From assembly GCA_023139105.1 (NCBI GenBank), contig JAGLOF010000073.1:1-64000 (forward strand): 64,000 bases of DNA, in the 5' to 3' direction. A program made the position numbers and the translations under genes. The stretch comes from a bacterium (GTDB taxonomy: Bacteria; Zhuqueibacterota; QNDG01; JAGLOF01). How positions within the stretch are numbered: the stretch's first letter is position 1; each line of letters starts with the position of its first letter. Of this stretch, positions 37,225 to 44,897 are shown piece by piece. The notes under the pieces are model-generated. The model made no database searches. It saw only the letters and a program-made list of their open reading frames with translations, and had not been told where the DNA came from.

Positions 37225-37328
37225 TTCGCTCCGAGTCTCTCCGCCTAAGGAATAGAAAATCTACGGCGGTCAGACCGATAGGGTTCGGCAGGAAACAGCC
37301 GAGCCTCCCGTGCTTGGAAAGGAGCGGC
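37225..37328 (+). promoter_or_regulatory. candidate molybdenum-cofactor (Moco/Tuco) riboswitch
   Basis: A structured leader upstream of the 37477 operon. An outer stem pairs cgctcc (37227-37232) with ggagcg (37321-37326). A second stem pairs ccgcc (37241-37245) with ggcgg (37265-37269). A third pairs ggttcggc (37282-37289) with gccgagcc (37298-37305) around an aggaaaca loop. Conserved-looking single strands are ctccgag, cagaccgatagg and ctcccgtgcttggaaagg. The layout and blocks match my memory of the Moco RNA motif. I could not align it to the covariance model. The downstream genes, MobB-like and SUOX-like, fit a Moco-sensing switch. Position about 150 bases before the ATG leaves room for an expression platform. 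Confidence 0.6.
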
Positions 37329-37406
37329 CTCATCAATATCCCTGATATCAGGCGATATATCCTTTCCTGTATGCATATATTCTGCGAGATCTTTCGGAGC
37401 CGCTTA

Positions 37407-37439
37407 AGAATACTCTCATCATATAATTTGATGAATTCT
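37407..37439 (+). promoter_or_regulatory. leader hairpin before the lipoprotein ribosome site
   Basis: agaat/attct and tcatca/tgatga stack into an interrupted stem ending 24 bases before AAAAGGAG. It could be part of the riboswitch expression platform, though no anti-Shine-Dalgarno pairing is obvious and no U-run follows. Confidence 0.35.
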
Positions 37440-37476
37440 CTTATACTGTTCTAATATACTTTAAAAGGAGCAACAC

Positions 37477-38289
37477 ATGTTCAACAAACATTTTAAAATA
37501 AGTGTTTTTCTCATACTGACAATTGGCTTATTATCATTTTCAGGCTGCGCAAAAAACGACCCCACAAGCCCTGAGCTGGAATCTGATTATATCTGGACGC
37601 ACCTGGCCGGTGACTCCGTAAAAGTAGAGTTTGATGATCTGCAAATGATTGATGTCACAGCCATTGCCAAGACATCGGCAGAAAATGACGGTATCTGGCT
37701 CCAGTCATTTGTCTCCGAGACATTGATTCCCGAGGCAACGGACAAAGATGGAAACAGCTATGATGCACGCAATCTTTACGCATACAGACAGGTAGCCGAA
37801 GATGGTTTTTCAGCTATAGTAAAAGGCTATGCCGATAATACATGGGAAGAGATGGGCAAAGGATATATTCTTATCGATATACGAAAAGTTGTCTTCCCCG
37901 ATGATATACTTGACCTGCCCAGTGCTTATAATGTAAAAGACGTAAGACATATCAAAATATTCCGTAAATTTGATGTGATAGTCTCAGATACTACAGGTTT
38001 TACCAGCATCGACGGATTGACCGTCCATCAGGTAGACAATGGCGAAGGCTCCAATGAATCTGCAATAGCACTGGCAGATCTTATCCTGCCATTTGTTGCA
38101 AATCCAGCTGCAAAAACCTTTACACTTCAGGCCATTGACGGATATACACCGCCGGACGCAATAAGCTGGACACAAATGCAAACTGGTTACTGGTTGCTGG
38201 AATCAAAGAAGACAATTTTTACACATGCTGATCTGCAATCCGGCAAATACAAACTCAAATATCTTAAATCTATTCAGGTCATAGATTAA
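37477..38289 (+). CDS. lipoprotein with SUOX-like (molybdopterin-binding-fold) repeats
   Basis: A 270-residue lipoprotein (lipobox SFSGC near 20-24). It is not a known family to me, but it shows twice a pattern typical of the sulfite-oxidase Moco-binding fold. The first is AEDGFSAIVKGYADNTWEEM ... GYILIDIRKVVFP ... NVKDVRHIKIFR; the second ends GYWLLES ... GKYKLKYLKSIQV. No conserved Moco-ligating Cys is evident, so binding of a pterin is more likely than catalysis. First gene after the candidate Moco riboswitch. Its stop overlaps the TonB receptor start (TAATG). AAAAGGAG precedes the ATG by 7 bases. Confidence 0.65.
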   Translation: MFNKHFKISVFLILTIGLLSFSGCAKNDPTSPELESDYIWTHLAGDSVKVEFDDLQMIDVTAIAKTSAENDGIWLQSFVSETLIPEATDKDGNSYDARNLYAYRQVAEDGFSAIVKGYADNTWEEMGKGYILIDIRKVVFPDDILDLPSAYNVKDVRHIKIFRKFDVIVSDTTGFTSIDGLTVHQVDNGEGSNESAIALADLILPFVANPAAKTFTLQAIDGYTPPDAISWTQMQTGYWLLESKKTIFTHADLQSGKYKLKYLKSIQVID

Positions 38290-40226
38290 TGAAATTATCA
38301 AAGATAATACCCGTGCTGATTACAGGCGGGGTGTTATCGCTCTCTGCACATGCACAGCTTACAGTACGCATAGTTGGTGATTCGGCCATGGTCGTGTACA
38401 AGCTGGAAGAAGTTGTTATCTATGGTGACCAGCAGGCTCGTCAAGGCATGGTAACAGAACTCTCGCCAGTTGAGATTGAGCGGCGCACAGGGAATTCCGT
38501 TGCTGATCTACTCAGACTGGAGACGGCATTAACCATAACAACCGGTTCAAAAGCAGAAACACAGACCAGAATTCGTGGATTCAAAGCACGTGATGTACTG
38601 GTTCTGGTGGATGGACGGCCCATTAATCCGGGATATTACGGCAAGGCTGATCTGAACATGCTGCCCAAGGATAATATTGCCAAAATCAAGGTTATTAAAG
38701 GGCCTGCATCAGTGGCATACGGTGCCAATACCATGGGCGGTATTGTCAATGTGATAACAAAAAATGGTTTTGCCAAGCCGACGACAAGGCTCTATGGCAG
38801 TCTTGGAAATTATAATACACACAAGTTGAGCCTCAACCACTCAGGACGCAGGAACAAATTTTTCTACTGGATCTCTGCATACGATAAAGAGACAGACGGT
38901 TGGGAGCTTAGTAGAAATTTTGTATCAAATACTCTTGAAGACGGCGGCCTGCGTGAGGGCACATTCTCTCATCAAAGCGGTATAAGTGGCAAGCTTGGAT
39001 TCGCACCATCTGCCGGGCAGATATACAGCCTCTCTGCCGGATATCACAAAGCAGAAAAAGCCGTGCCACCCAGTACAGCATTGGGCGATGTAAGATATCG
39101 CTACTGGCCGCGCTGGCAACGTTTCAATATCAGTCTCTCCGGTGATTGGACTCTCTCTCCGTTACTGGAATTACGCTCAATGGTTTTTGCCGATGCAAAC
39201 AATGACAGACTACAGGAATTTGCCGGTGCCAGCATGGATCCACAGCATTTAAACTATGATGGATTATTGGAAAATTTTACATTCGGTGGTTTATTTGAGG
39301 CTGAAATACGTCCGGATGACAGACACCGCCTGCGCACAGGCCTGCACTTTCGCAGAGATCTAATGAACAAGCAGAAAGATACAGGCCAGCCCTGGTTCAG
39401 TCATTCTCACTTGACAGCGAGTCTTTTTGCTGAAGATCAATTTAATATTAACGACAATGTTATTATTACAGCCGGAGCAGGCCTTCACGGATTTGACTCA
39501 GACTCTGAAAATCCAATGCTCCACTTCTCCCCCATGATCGGCATTGAATATACACTTCCATATAATCTTATACTTCGCAGTGGGTGGTCTAATGCCATTC
39601 GCTTTGCCACCATGCATCATCTCTATTCAACAGGCTCCGGTAATGCCAAATTAAAACCGGAAGAAGCAGAAAAATTTGAACTAGGCCTTAGCGGCCAGCA
39701 TATATTTATACCGGAAAAATCTTGGCGCGTGCAGGTTGAAGCTTCTATGTTTCGTAACTATCTAAGCAATATGATCTACAGAACAGGTAGAACAGATATC
39801 TATCACAATATTGCCAGGGCCAGTCTCAATGGATACGAACTTGATATGCACCTACGCCTGCCGCCATATTTCAATCTTACAATGCAGTATACGTGGATAG
39901 ATCCAAATGCAGCTTCAGATGAATTAATGGAGGAGCTGCCGCAGCATCGCTGGGGTATCAGGATACAGGGCCAATTACCATTTGGCATAAGCTACCATTA
40001 TGACTTAAATTACTTTGATGATCGATATTCCATACTCAGTTCAACACGATGGGCGTCCCTAGCAAATTATTATTTACAGCATGCCGGAATATCCAAACAA
40101 CTGGAATATGGTCTTACACTCTCTTTAGAAGGCAAAAATCTGACCGATGCCAACTATGAAGAAGAATATGGCTATCCTGCTCCGGGACGGCAGATATTAC
40201 TGGGCTTTTCATGGAAACACGAATAG
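38289..40226 (+). CDS. TonB-dependent receptor, BtuB-sized
   Basis: A 645-residue outer-membrane receptor: signal peptide ending SAHAQ (23), a TonB-box-like LEEVVIYG near 40, the plug domain (about 55-165: TRIRGFKARDVLVLVDG, IKGPASVAYGANTMGG) and a barrel with the C-terminal ALEGKNLTD / ILLGFSWKHE end. It has no CarboxypepD_reg domain and is much shorter than the other receptors here, closer to vitamin or metal-chelate receptors such as BtuB. Coupled by a 1-base overlap to the lipoprotein and followed by an ECF transporter, so it probably takes the same cargo across the outer membrane. Confidence 0.92.
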   Translation: MKLSKIIPVLITGGVLSLSAHAQLTVRIVGDSAMVVYKLEEVVIYGDQQARQGMVTELSPVEIERRTGNSVADLLRLETALTITTGSKAETQTRIRGFKARDVLVLVDGRPINPGYYGKADLNMLPKDNIAKIKVIKGPASVAYGANTMGGIVNVITKNGFAKPTTRLYGSLGNYNTHKLSLNHSGRRNKFFYWISAYDKETDGWELSRNFVSNTLEDGGLREGTFSHQSGISGKLGFAPSAGQIYSLSAGYHKAEKAVPPSTALGDVRYRYWPRWQRFNISLSGDWTLSPLLELRSMVFADANNDRLQEFAGASMDPQHLNYDGLLENFTFGGLFEAEIRPDDRHRLRTGLHFRRDLMNKQKDTGQPWFSHSHLTASLFAEDQFNINDNVIITAGAGLHGFDSDSENPMLHFSPMIGIEYTLPYNLILRSGWSNAIRFATMHHLYSTGSGNAKLKPEEAEKFELGLSGQHIFIPEKSWRVQVEASMFRNYLSNMIYRTGRTDIYHNIARASLNGYELDMHLRLPPYFNLTMQYTWIDPNAASDELMEELPQHRWGIRIQGQLPFGISYHYDLNYFDDRYSILSSTRWASLANYYLQHAGISKQLEYGLTLSLEGKNLTDANYEEEYGYPAPGRQILLGFSWKHE

Positions 40227-40239
40227 CCAAAAAACCGGT

Positions 40240-40370
40240 TCTTTTGAGTGTGTTTTCTCTGTGTTCTCTGTGTCCTTTGTGCGAAGAATCAATAAAATAG
40301 GCCGTACACGGAAATCACAAAGGGTGCAACACGCACGGAGCCACAAGGAACATACAAAATAACACAATGG
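40240..40370. repeat. phrase-like intergenic repeat
   Basis: The 163-base gap inside the ECF locus is filled by 'ctctgtgttctctgtgtcc'-type and 'cacggagccacaaggaac'-type phrases, the same kind as 1-444. No terminator is visible, so the operon may continue through it. Confidence 0.55.
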
Positions 40371-40389
40371 ATGTTAAGGAGTATCGCTG

Positions 40390-40941
40390 GTGTTTAAAAA
40401 ATATTCAACATTGGAACTAACATTTATAATGCTCATGGCTGCATGCGGCGTTGCCCTGAAACCCATTATCGGACCAATGGCAAAGATTTTAGGATCAGCA
40501 CTACTGCTTCCGTCAGGTGCTCTGGCAGGGGCAATTTATATGCTTTGGCCCATGCTGGCACTATTAGTAGTGGGCCGCACCGGTGCAGCCGTATTGGTTG
40601 GATTGCTTGAGGGACTTATTGTCATGGTGACAGGTCTCTATGGCTCTCATGGATTTTTATCAATTATCACATATGTACTGCCATGTATAGTCATGGATTA
40701 CACTTTTATACTTATAGGTAGATATACATATCCCAAACTCTTCTTTTTCCCCACTGCATTTGCAAATTTAACAGGAGCAATAATGGTTGGTTGGTGGATT
40801 AAAAGATTGCCCATGACGCCATTTTTAATTAGCTTAATACCGTCATTTCTGATTGGCGGTACAGGCGGCCTGCTGGCTGCACTGCTTTATAAAAAATTAA
40901 TTTCCAGATTTCCTCAATTTAACCATAGAGAGGTCTGTTGA
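40390..40941 (+). CDS. ECF transporter S component-like membrane protein
   Basis: A 183-residue protein with about six membrane segments. It has the loops and short length of ECF substrate-binding (S) subunits: an N-terminal helix ELTFIMLMAACGVALKPIIG, glycine-rich SALLLPSGALAGAIYMLWP and GGTGGLLAALLYKK. It starts at GTG, 8 bases from TAAGGAG. It should bind the cargo in the inner membrane and dock on EcfT with the two ATPases downstream. Specificity is not assignable by sequence alone. Overlaps the next frame at its stop. Confidence 0.75.
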   Translation: MFKKYSTLELTFIMLMAACGVALKPIIGPMAKILGSALLLPSGALAGAIYMLWPMLALLVVGRTGAAVLVGLLEGLIVMVTGLYGSHGFLSIITYVLPCIVMDYTFILIGRYTYPKLFFFPTAFANLTGAIMVGWWIKRLPMTPFLISLIPSFLIGGTGGLLAALLYKKLISRFPQFNHREVC

Positions 40942-40943
40942 CC

Positions 40944-41978
40944 ATGAAGAGATTATTTAATTCAATTTTAGTGATTATAACATTTCTATCCTCTACCAAT
41001 ATCTATTCTCAGGCACGTTATGGTGCAGGACCTTTGCATATCAAAATTATTGAGAACGGCCAATTTCGTGAAGTCAGCCTATCACGAAAAGAGATACAAG
41101 AAATTCCAAGCGACTCGGTCAAAGCACCCAATTTACCGGGTACTGAAGATGTAACATGGGTAGGGGCTCCCCTGACATCTATCCTAAAGCGTGCGGGTGT
41201 TGAAATTTCAAACCTGTCAAAACTTGTAGCATCATCACCCGACGGTTATGTTTCCGTATTCACAGGCTCCGGACTAAAAGCAATTGAAACAGGATTATGC
41301 GCTTATCGCATATCTGAAATGGCAACATTTCCGGAAAACCTTGGCGGACTCAGGCTGGTATATCCTAATGAGCGAGGCATGTACTGGGTGAACAGCCCTT
41401 CAAAGATTGTTGTTCACATCGGATCAATTGATAATAAGAAGAGATCATTGACAATAAGGTCTCTAAAAAGTTCATCTTTGAATAAACTTACAATCCCCGG
41501 AAATAACGGGAAGCATATTTTCATCGCCGAATTATTTAAAAACTTAAAACTTCCTGCCGGGTCATTCCATATACTCACGCGCGACTCTCTCTTCCGTGAA
41601 TATGACAACGGACCCTTATTTGAGAAGATACAACTATGTCAATGGGAAGATGAAACCTGGAGCATTGGCGGCGAAGACGTACCTGAAGGATTAAAAACTC
41701 TTGATATTTTTTATATTCAGATAGAAAATCATGGGATTCTTTTAAAATCGCTCAATGAAAAAGAAGCGATACTATGGGAAAATAAAATCATCCGTTCATT
41801 AATAGAACCCGGCATTAATAAAGAAGAGTGTGGCCTGACCATTTTTAAACAAGACGGTTATAGTCATCCCAGTTTGAAGCAGAGATTCTGGATTAAAGAT
41901 AAGTGGTCCTTTGCCCGCTTGATTGAAGAGGAATATAAGAACATTGGCCATCTCGATTTTCTTGAATTGACATGGTAG
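40944..41978 (+). CDS. exported SUOX-like protein, putative pterin-binding
   Basis: A 344-residue exported protein with signal peptide KRLFNSILVIITFLSSTNIYSQ. The body has sulfite-oxidase-fold signs: VTWVGAPLTSILKRAGV (compare the SUOX pattern W.G.PL..LL..AG), SSPDGYVSVFTGSGL, and LGGLRLVYPNERGMYWVNSP then KIVVHIGSI. A second similar half is fainter. The catalytic Cys of sulfite oxidases is not evident. Placed between the S component and the ATPases it may be a periplasmic carrier or a cofactor chaperone (inference). ATG at 40944 preferred; a TTG at 40938 overlaps the previous stop. Confidence 0.65.
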   Translation: MKRLFNSILVIITFLSSTNIYSQARYGAGPLHIKIIENGQFREVSLSRKEIQEIPSDSVKAPNLPGTEDVTWVGAPLTSILKRAGVEISNLSKLVASSPDGYVSVFTGSGLKAIETGLCAYRISEMATFPENLGGLRLVYPNERGMYWVNSPSKIVVHIGSIDNKKRSLTIRSLKSSSLNKLTIPGNNGKHIFIAELFKNLKLPAGSFHILTRDSLFREYDNGPLFEKIQLCQWEDETWSIGGEDVPEGLKTLDIFYIQIENHGILLKSLNEKEAILWENKIIRSLIEPGINKEECGLTIFKQDGYSHPSLKQRFWIKDKWSFARLIEEEYKNIGHLDFLELTW

Positions 41979-41981
41979 ATT

Positions 41982-42650
41982 ATGTTGTCGTATCGCCACA
42001 TCAGTTTTGCCTGGCATGAAAAAATATTGCTGGATGATATCTCTGCCAACTTATCATCCGGTGATATTGTATGGCTCACTGGCGGAAACGGTGCGGGCAA
42101 ATCAACACTGCTTAAACTTGCTGCCGGTATGATCCCACATTTCAACCACGGTCGTCTCTATGAAGGCGATGTGGAAGTACTGGGACGTTCAATCCGGGAG
42201 CATCCACCTAAATCTTTTTATCCTCAACTTGCCTATGTGCCTTCACGCAATCTTCCATTTTATTTCTTTGGGGAAAATCTGTCTGAAGAGATAGATATAA
42301 CGCGCACTCTATCATCTAAAAAACATGTGCAAGATGATTATGATGCCAGGAATTCTCTTTTACACTCATGTATACCCGGCTGGGATAAAGATGGAGACCA
42401 GCCATTTTCCAATATGCAGCCAGGAAAACTTGCATTGACAGCAATGGCCGTATTTGCCCTGCAAGGTGCTCAACTGTTTATCCTGGATGAAATCTTCAGA
42501 CAGACGTCATCAGCTGATATCGTAAAATGGGAAGTGCTGCTTAAAGGTCTTGCCGCTCAAGGCTGTGGAATTATAATTGCCTCACATGATGCTGTTCCGC
42601 TCTTTAATTGTAGATGGCATCTGGAAAAAGGGCACCTGACTTGCGACTAA
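41982..42650 (+). CDS. ECF-type ABC ATPase, canonical Walker A/B but degenerate signature
   Basis: A 222-residue ATPase. Walker A GGNGAGKST (34-42), Walker B LFILDE (165-170, with the catalytic Glu) and the switch His in IIIASHD (His202) are intact. The ABC signature, normally LSGGQ, reads FSNMQ (142-146), losing both glycines. Since each ATP in an ABC dimer sits between the Walker A of one subunit and the signature of the other, this subunit can donate a full catalytic half but not a good signature. Its partner at 42614 has the opposite defect. Starts 3 bases after the SUOX-like gene. Confidence 0.88.
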   Translation: MLSYRHISFAWHEKILLDDISANLSSGDIVWLTGGNGAGKSTLLKLAAGMIPHFNHGRLYEGDVEVLGRSIREHPPKSFYPQLAYVPSRNLPFYFFGENLSEEIDITRTLSSKKHVQDDYDARNSLLHSCIPGWDKDGDQPFSNMQPGKLALTAMAVFALQGAQLFILDEIFRQTSSADIVKWEVLLKGLAAQGCGIIIASHDAVPLFNCRWHLEKGHLTCD

Positions 42651-43309
42651 AAAAGAAAAATTCGGGGATTACTCATGAGACTCCCCCGCCAATAACCGTC
42701 TGGGCAGAAAAATATTTTCCCCCGGGATACTCCTATTGGATTCCTGATGACGGAGTCCATGATCTCCACAATGAGCTGGTCACCAGATTGGATATAAAAA
42801 ACAATCGACGCTCCGGCAATCTGCTATGGGGGGCACAAGCTGAAACGCTCTCAAAGGCAGGTACACAAATAGCATGGGTACCCGATGACCTTGTCCCCGT
42901 ATTTTTTACATGGACAGTACACGAGGAACTGGCCCGGGCATGTGCCGTGGTCGATGGAAGTCTTTCACCCTCAGAAATCCATGACAATCTTGCTTATAAT
43001 CTGATGCAGCAATTAACTATCGGCCATCTATCCGCACAAGCACCGGATAGATTATCAGACGGAGAATCTAAACTGCTGGTACTGGCACTTCAATGGGCTA
43101 AAAAGGCCAGGTGGCTTTTCTTTGACTCTCTGACGCGCAGTTTCTCTGACAGTACTATTGAGATGATTCTCTCGCTCTTCTCTTCTGCGCAAGAAAAGCC
43201 CGTTCTGATTTTTGGCAATATGTCCTCCGGTTCACCCTGGCTGGAGCCACTCTCTTCTCTGGGCAGCTTAAAAATGCGCACACTAAGAGAGATACGCAAT
43301 GACGGATAG
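42614..43309 (+). CDS. ECF-type ABC ATPase lacking Walker A, intact signature
   Basis: A 231-residue ABC-like subunit. The region where Walker A belongs (about 40-55, YWIPDDGVHDLHNEL) has no GxxGxGKS/T. The signature is good (LSDGE, 147-151) and the following helix (KLLVLALQWA) is normal. Walker B reads WLFFDS (167-172), with Ser for the catalytic Glu, and the switch His is Asn202 (LIFGN). It cannot hydrolyse ATP alone but can complete the site of the 41982 partner. It overlaps that gene by 37 bases; a TTG at 42641 would cut the overlap to 10. The frame is uninterrupted, so it is not a decaying gene. Confidence 0.8.
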   Translation: MASGKRAPDLRLKKKNSGITHETPPPITVWAEKYFPPGYSYWIPDDGVHDLHNELVTRLDIKNNRRSGNLLWGAQAETLSKAGTQIAWVPDDLVPVFFTWTVHEELARACAVVDGSLSPSEIHDNLAYNLMQQLTIGHLSAQAPDRLSDGESKLLVLALQWAKKARWLFFDSLTRSFSDSTIEMILSLFSSAQEKPVLIFGNMSSGSPWLEPLSSLGSLKMRTLREIRNDG

Positions 43310-44057
43310 ATCGAAAACTACGGCTCATCCGGCACCGATATTATTCATAGGATTAACTGCCAGCCTGTGGGCCGTTGCAGATCACAGAGGAATTATGTCA
43401 ATAATTTGGCTGATTATTCTGTGCTCCATTATCTACCACTTACAGCCCGATGAATTCAGCCATTTTTTCCGGCGCATAACCAAGCTGGCACTCACGCTCT
43501 TGTTTGTATCCTTCTTGCAGATATTATTTCGCCGTAGCGGACAGCCTGTATTGGTCTATAAAACTATAGTACTTGCAACACATGACGGCATGCTTGAGGC
43601 AGGACTATTGTGGATTCGCTTTTTAATTTTATTTTCTCTTGCGACACTGCTTCCACGAATATCACTCTACCAATTTCTGGTACTACTTGGGAAGCTGCGT
43701 ATACCACTTCAATTCGGATTGATGTTGACCATGACATTAAAATTGATTCCCGGGGTCTTCAAAGAAGCCAAGCTTGTCATGTTTTTCTTTCGCTTCTCAG
43801 GATTGAGATTCCGAAAATTAAATATCCATGACAGGTTCAAGAGTGTAAAAGAGATAATCAGCGCGCTATTAATGCGCAGTCTGGCCTATTTGCCGGATAC
43901 AGCATTAGCACTTGAACTTCGCGGATGGGACCAGACAACAGGGCGACGTCTTGAAAGCCCGCTTTCCATGAAGCTCAAAGACAGGATGTGGCTGACCGGT
44001 GCAATATTCATAAATTTACTTGGCCTTTGGTATTATAGTATCAGCATGAACGGATAG
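43299..44057 (+). CDS. ECF transporter T component (EcfT/CbiQ-like)
   Basis: A 252-residue membrane protein with five or so membrane segments and the EcfT coupling-helix pattern DTALALELRGWDQ near 205-217, which matches the Ala-Arg-Gly type motif that docks on the ATPases. The upstream amphipathic stretch (FKSVKEIISALLMRSL) fits the first coupling helix. It joins S component and ATPases and completes the ECF module. Overlaps the Walker-A-less ATPase by 11 bases. Confidence 0.85.
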   Translation: MTDRSKTTAHPAPILFIGLTASLWAVADHRGIMSIIWLIILCSIIYHLQPDEFSHFFRRITKLALTLLFVSFLQILFRRSGQPVLVYKTIVLATHDGMLEAGLLWIRFLILFSLATLLPRISLYQFLVLLGKLRIPLQFGLMLTMTLKLIPGVFKEAKLVMFFFRFSGLRFRKLNIHDRFKSVKEIISALLMRSLAYLPDTALALELRGWDQTTGRRLESPLSMKLKDRMWLTGAIFINLLGLWYYSISMNG

Positions 44058-44076
44058 AAATTTTAAAGGATATAAA

Positions 44077-44844
44077 ATGAAAGCATTTCAAATTTGTGGT
44101 TTTACCGGATCCGGAAAGACAACAACAGCTGAGGCACTTATCAGCCGCTTGTCAGAAGGAAATGAAACAGTAGCTTCGGTTAAAGATATACATTTTCAAG
44201 ATTTTTCAATTGATACAGAGGGTAAGAACACATCCCGGCACTGTGAAGCAGGTGCCGAACCCGTAGTAGCCCGCAGCGTGTCTGAGACAGATTTTCTATT
44301 TAAAAAACAGATGCCTCTTACTGAGATTGTCTCTCATTTTACAGCTGACTGGCTGGTAGTTGAGGGATACCAGGATTTTCCTTTGCCCAAAATTGTCTGT
44401 GGTAAATCCATTGATGAAGTTGATGCCTTTCTGGATGACCACAGCATTGCCATTGCAGGTATCTTTGCAAATCATCACAAACAGCATAAAGGATTACGAG
44501 TATTTAATCCATTAATTGCCGAAGATTTGAAAGATCTTGTACATCATGTCCGAGAGACAGTATTTCCTATGCTGCCATATGTTGATTCTGCATGCTGTAG
44601 ACTTTGCGGAATGAGCTGCACAGAATTTGTTGATGCCGTCATTCAAAAACGCAAACAATATTCTGATTGTACAATAAGATCCCAAAAGATTCAACTATCT
44701 ATTAACGGTAAAGAACTGAAAATTGTCCCCTTTGTTCAGCGCTTATTGTACAATTCAGTAATAGGTGTAGTATCTGAACTGGATGGTTATAAAGAAAATG
44801 ATACAGTTACTATTCAAATAAATGCAGTACCAGGAAACAGATAG
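44077..44844 (+). CDS. MobB-like GTPase with C-terminal cysteine cluster
   Basis: A 255-residue cytoplasmic protein. The N-terminal 160 residues are MobB-like: Walker A GFTGSGKTT (8-16), TVASVKDIHF and DWLVVEGYQDFPLPKIV. MobB binds GTP and aids Mo-guanine-dinucleotide cofactor formation. A C-terminal extension has CC(x2)C(x3)C at 173-181 and Cys198, likely an Fe-S or metal site, then a small beta part (INGKELKIVPFVQRLL). This longer form occurs in anaerobes and methanogens. Lying 19 bases after EcfT, it is the best functional clue that the operon deals with molybdenum or tungsten cofactor. AAAGGATATAAA precedes the ATG. Confidence 0.78.
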   Translation: MKAFQICGFTGSGKTTTAEALISRLSEGNETVASVKDIHFQDFSIDTEGKNTSRHCEAGAEPVVARSVSETDFLFKKQMPLTEIVSHFTADWLVVEGYQDFPLPKIVCGKSIDEVDAFLDDHSIAIAGIFANHHKQHKGLRVFNPLIAEDLKDLVHHVRETVFPMLPYVDSACCRLCGMSCTEFVDAVIQKRKQYSDCTIRSQKIQLSINGKELKIVPFVQRLLYNSVIGVVSELDGYKENDTVTIQINAVPGNR

Positions 44845-44897
44845 GCCGTAACTCCGTATATTTAATTGCCCCTTAAATAATAAAAGGAGAATCCGGG

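Noticed and set aside
37225-37328. Cobalamin riboswitch reading of the 37225 leader
   Set aside because: The B12-box consensus is not present and the stem order does not fit; the Moco-type layout fits better.
37103-37336. 77-codon minus-strand frame over the candidate riboswitch
   Set aside because: Lies across a structured leader, and its translation looks like chance.
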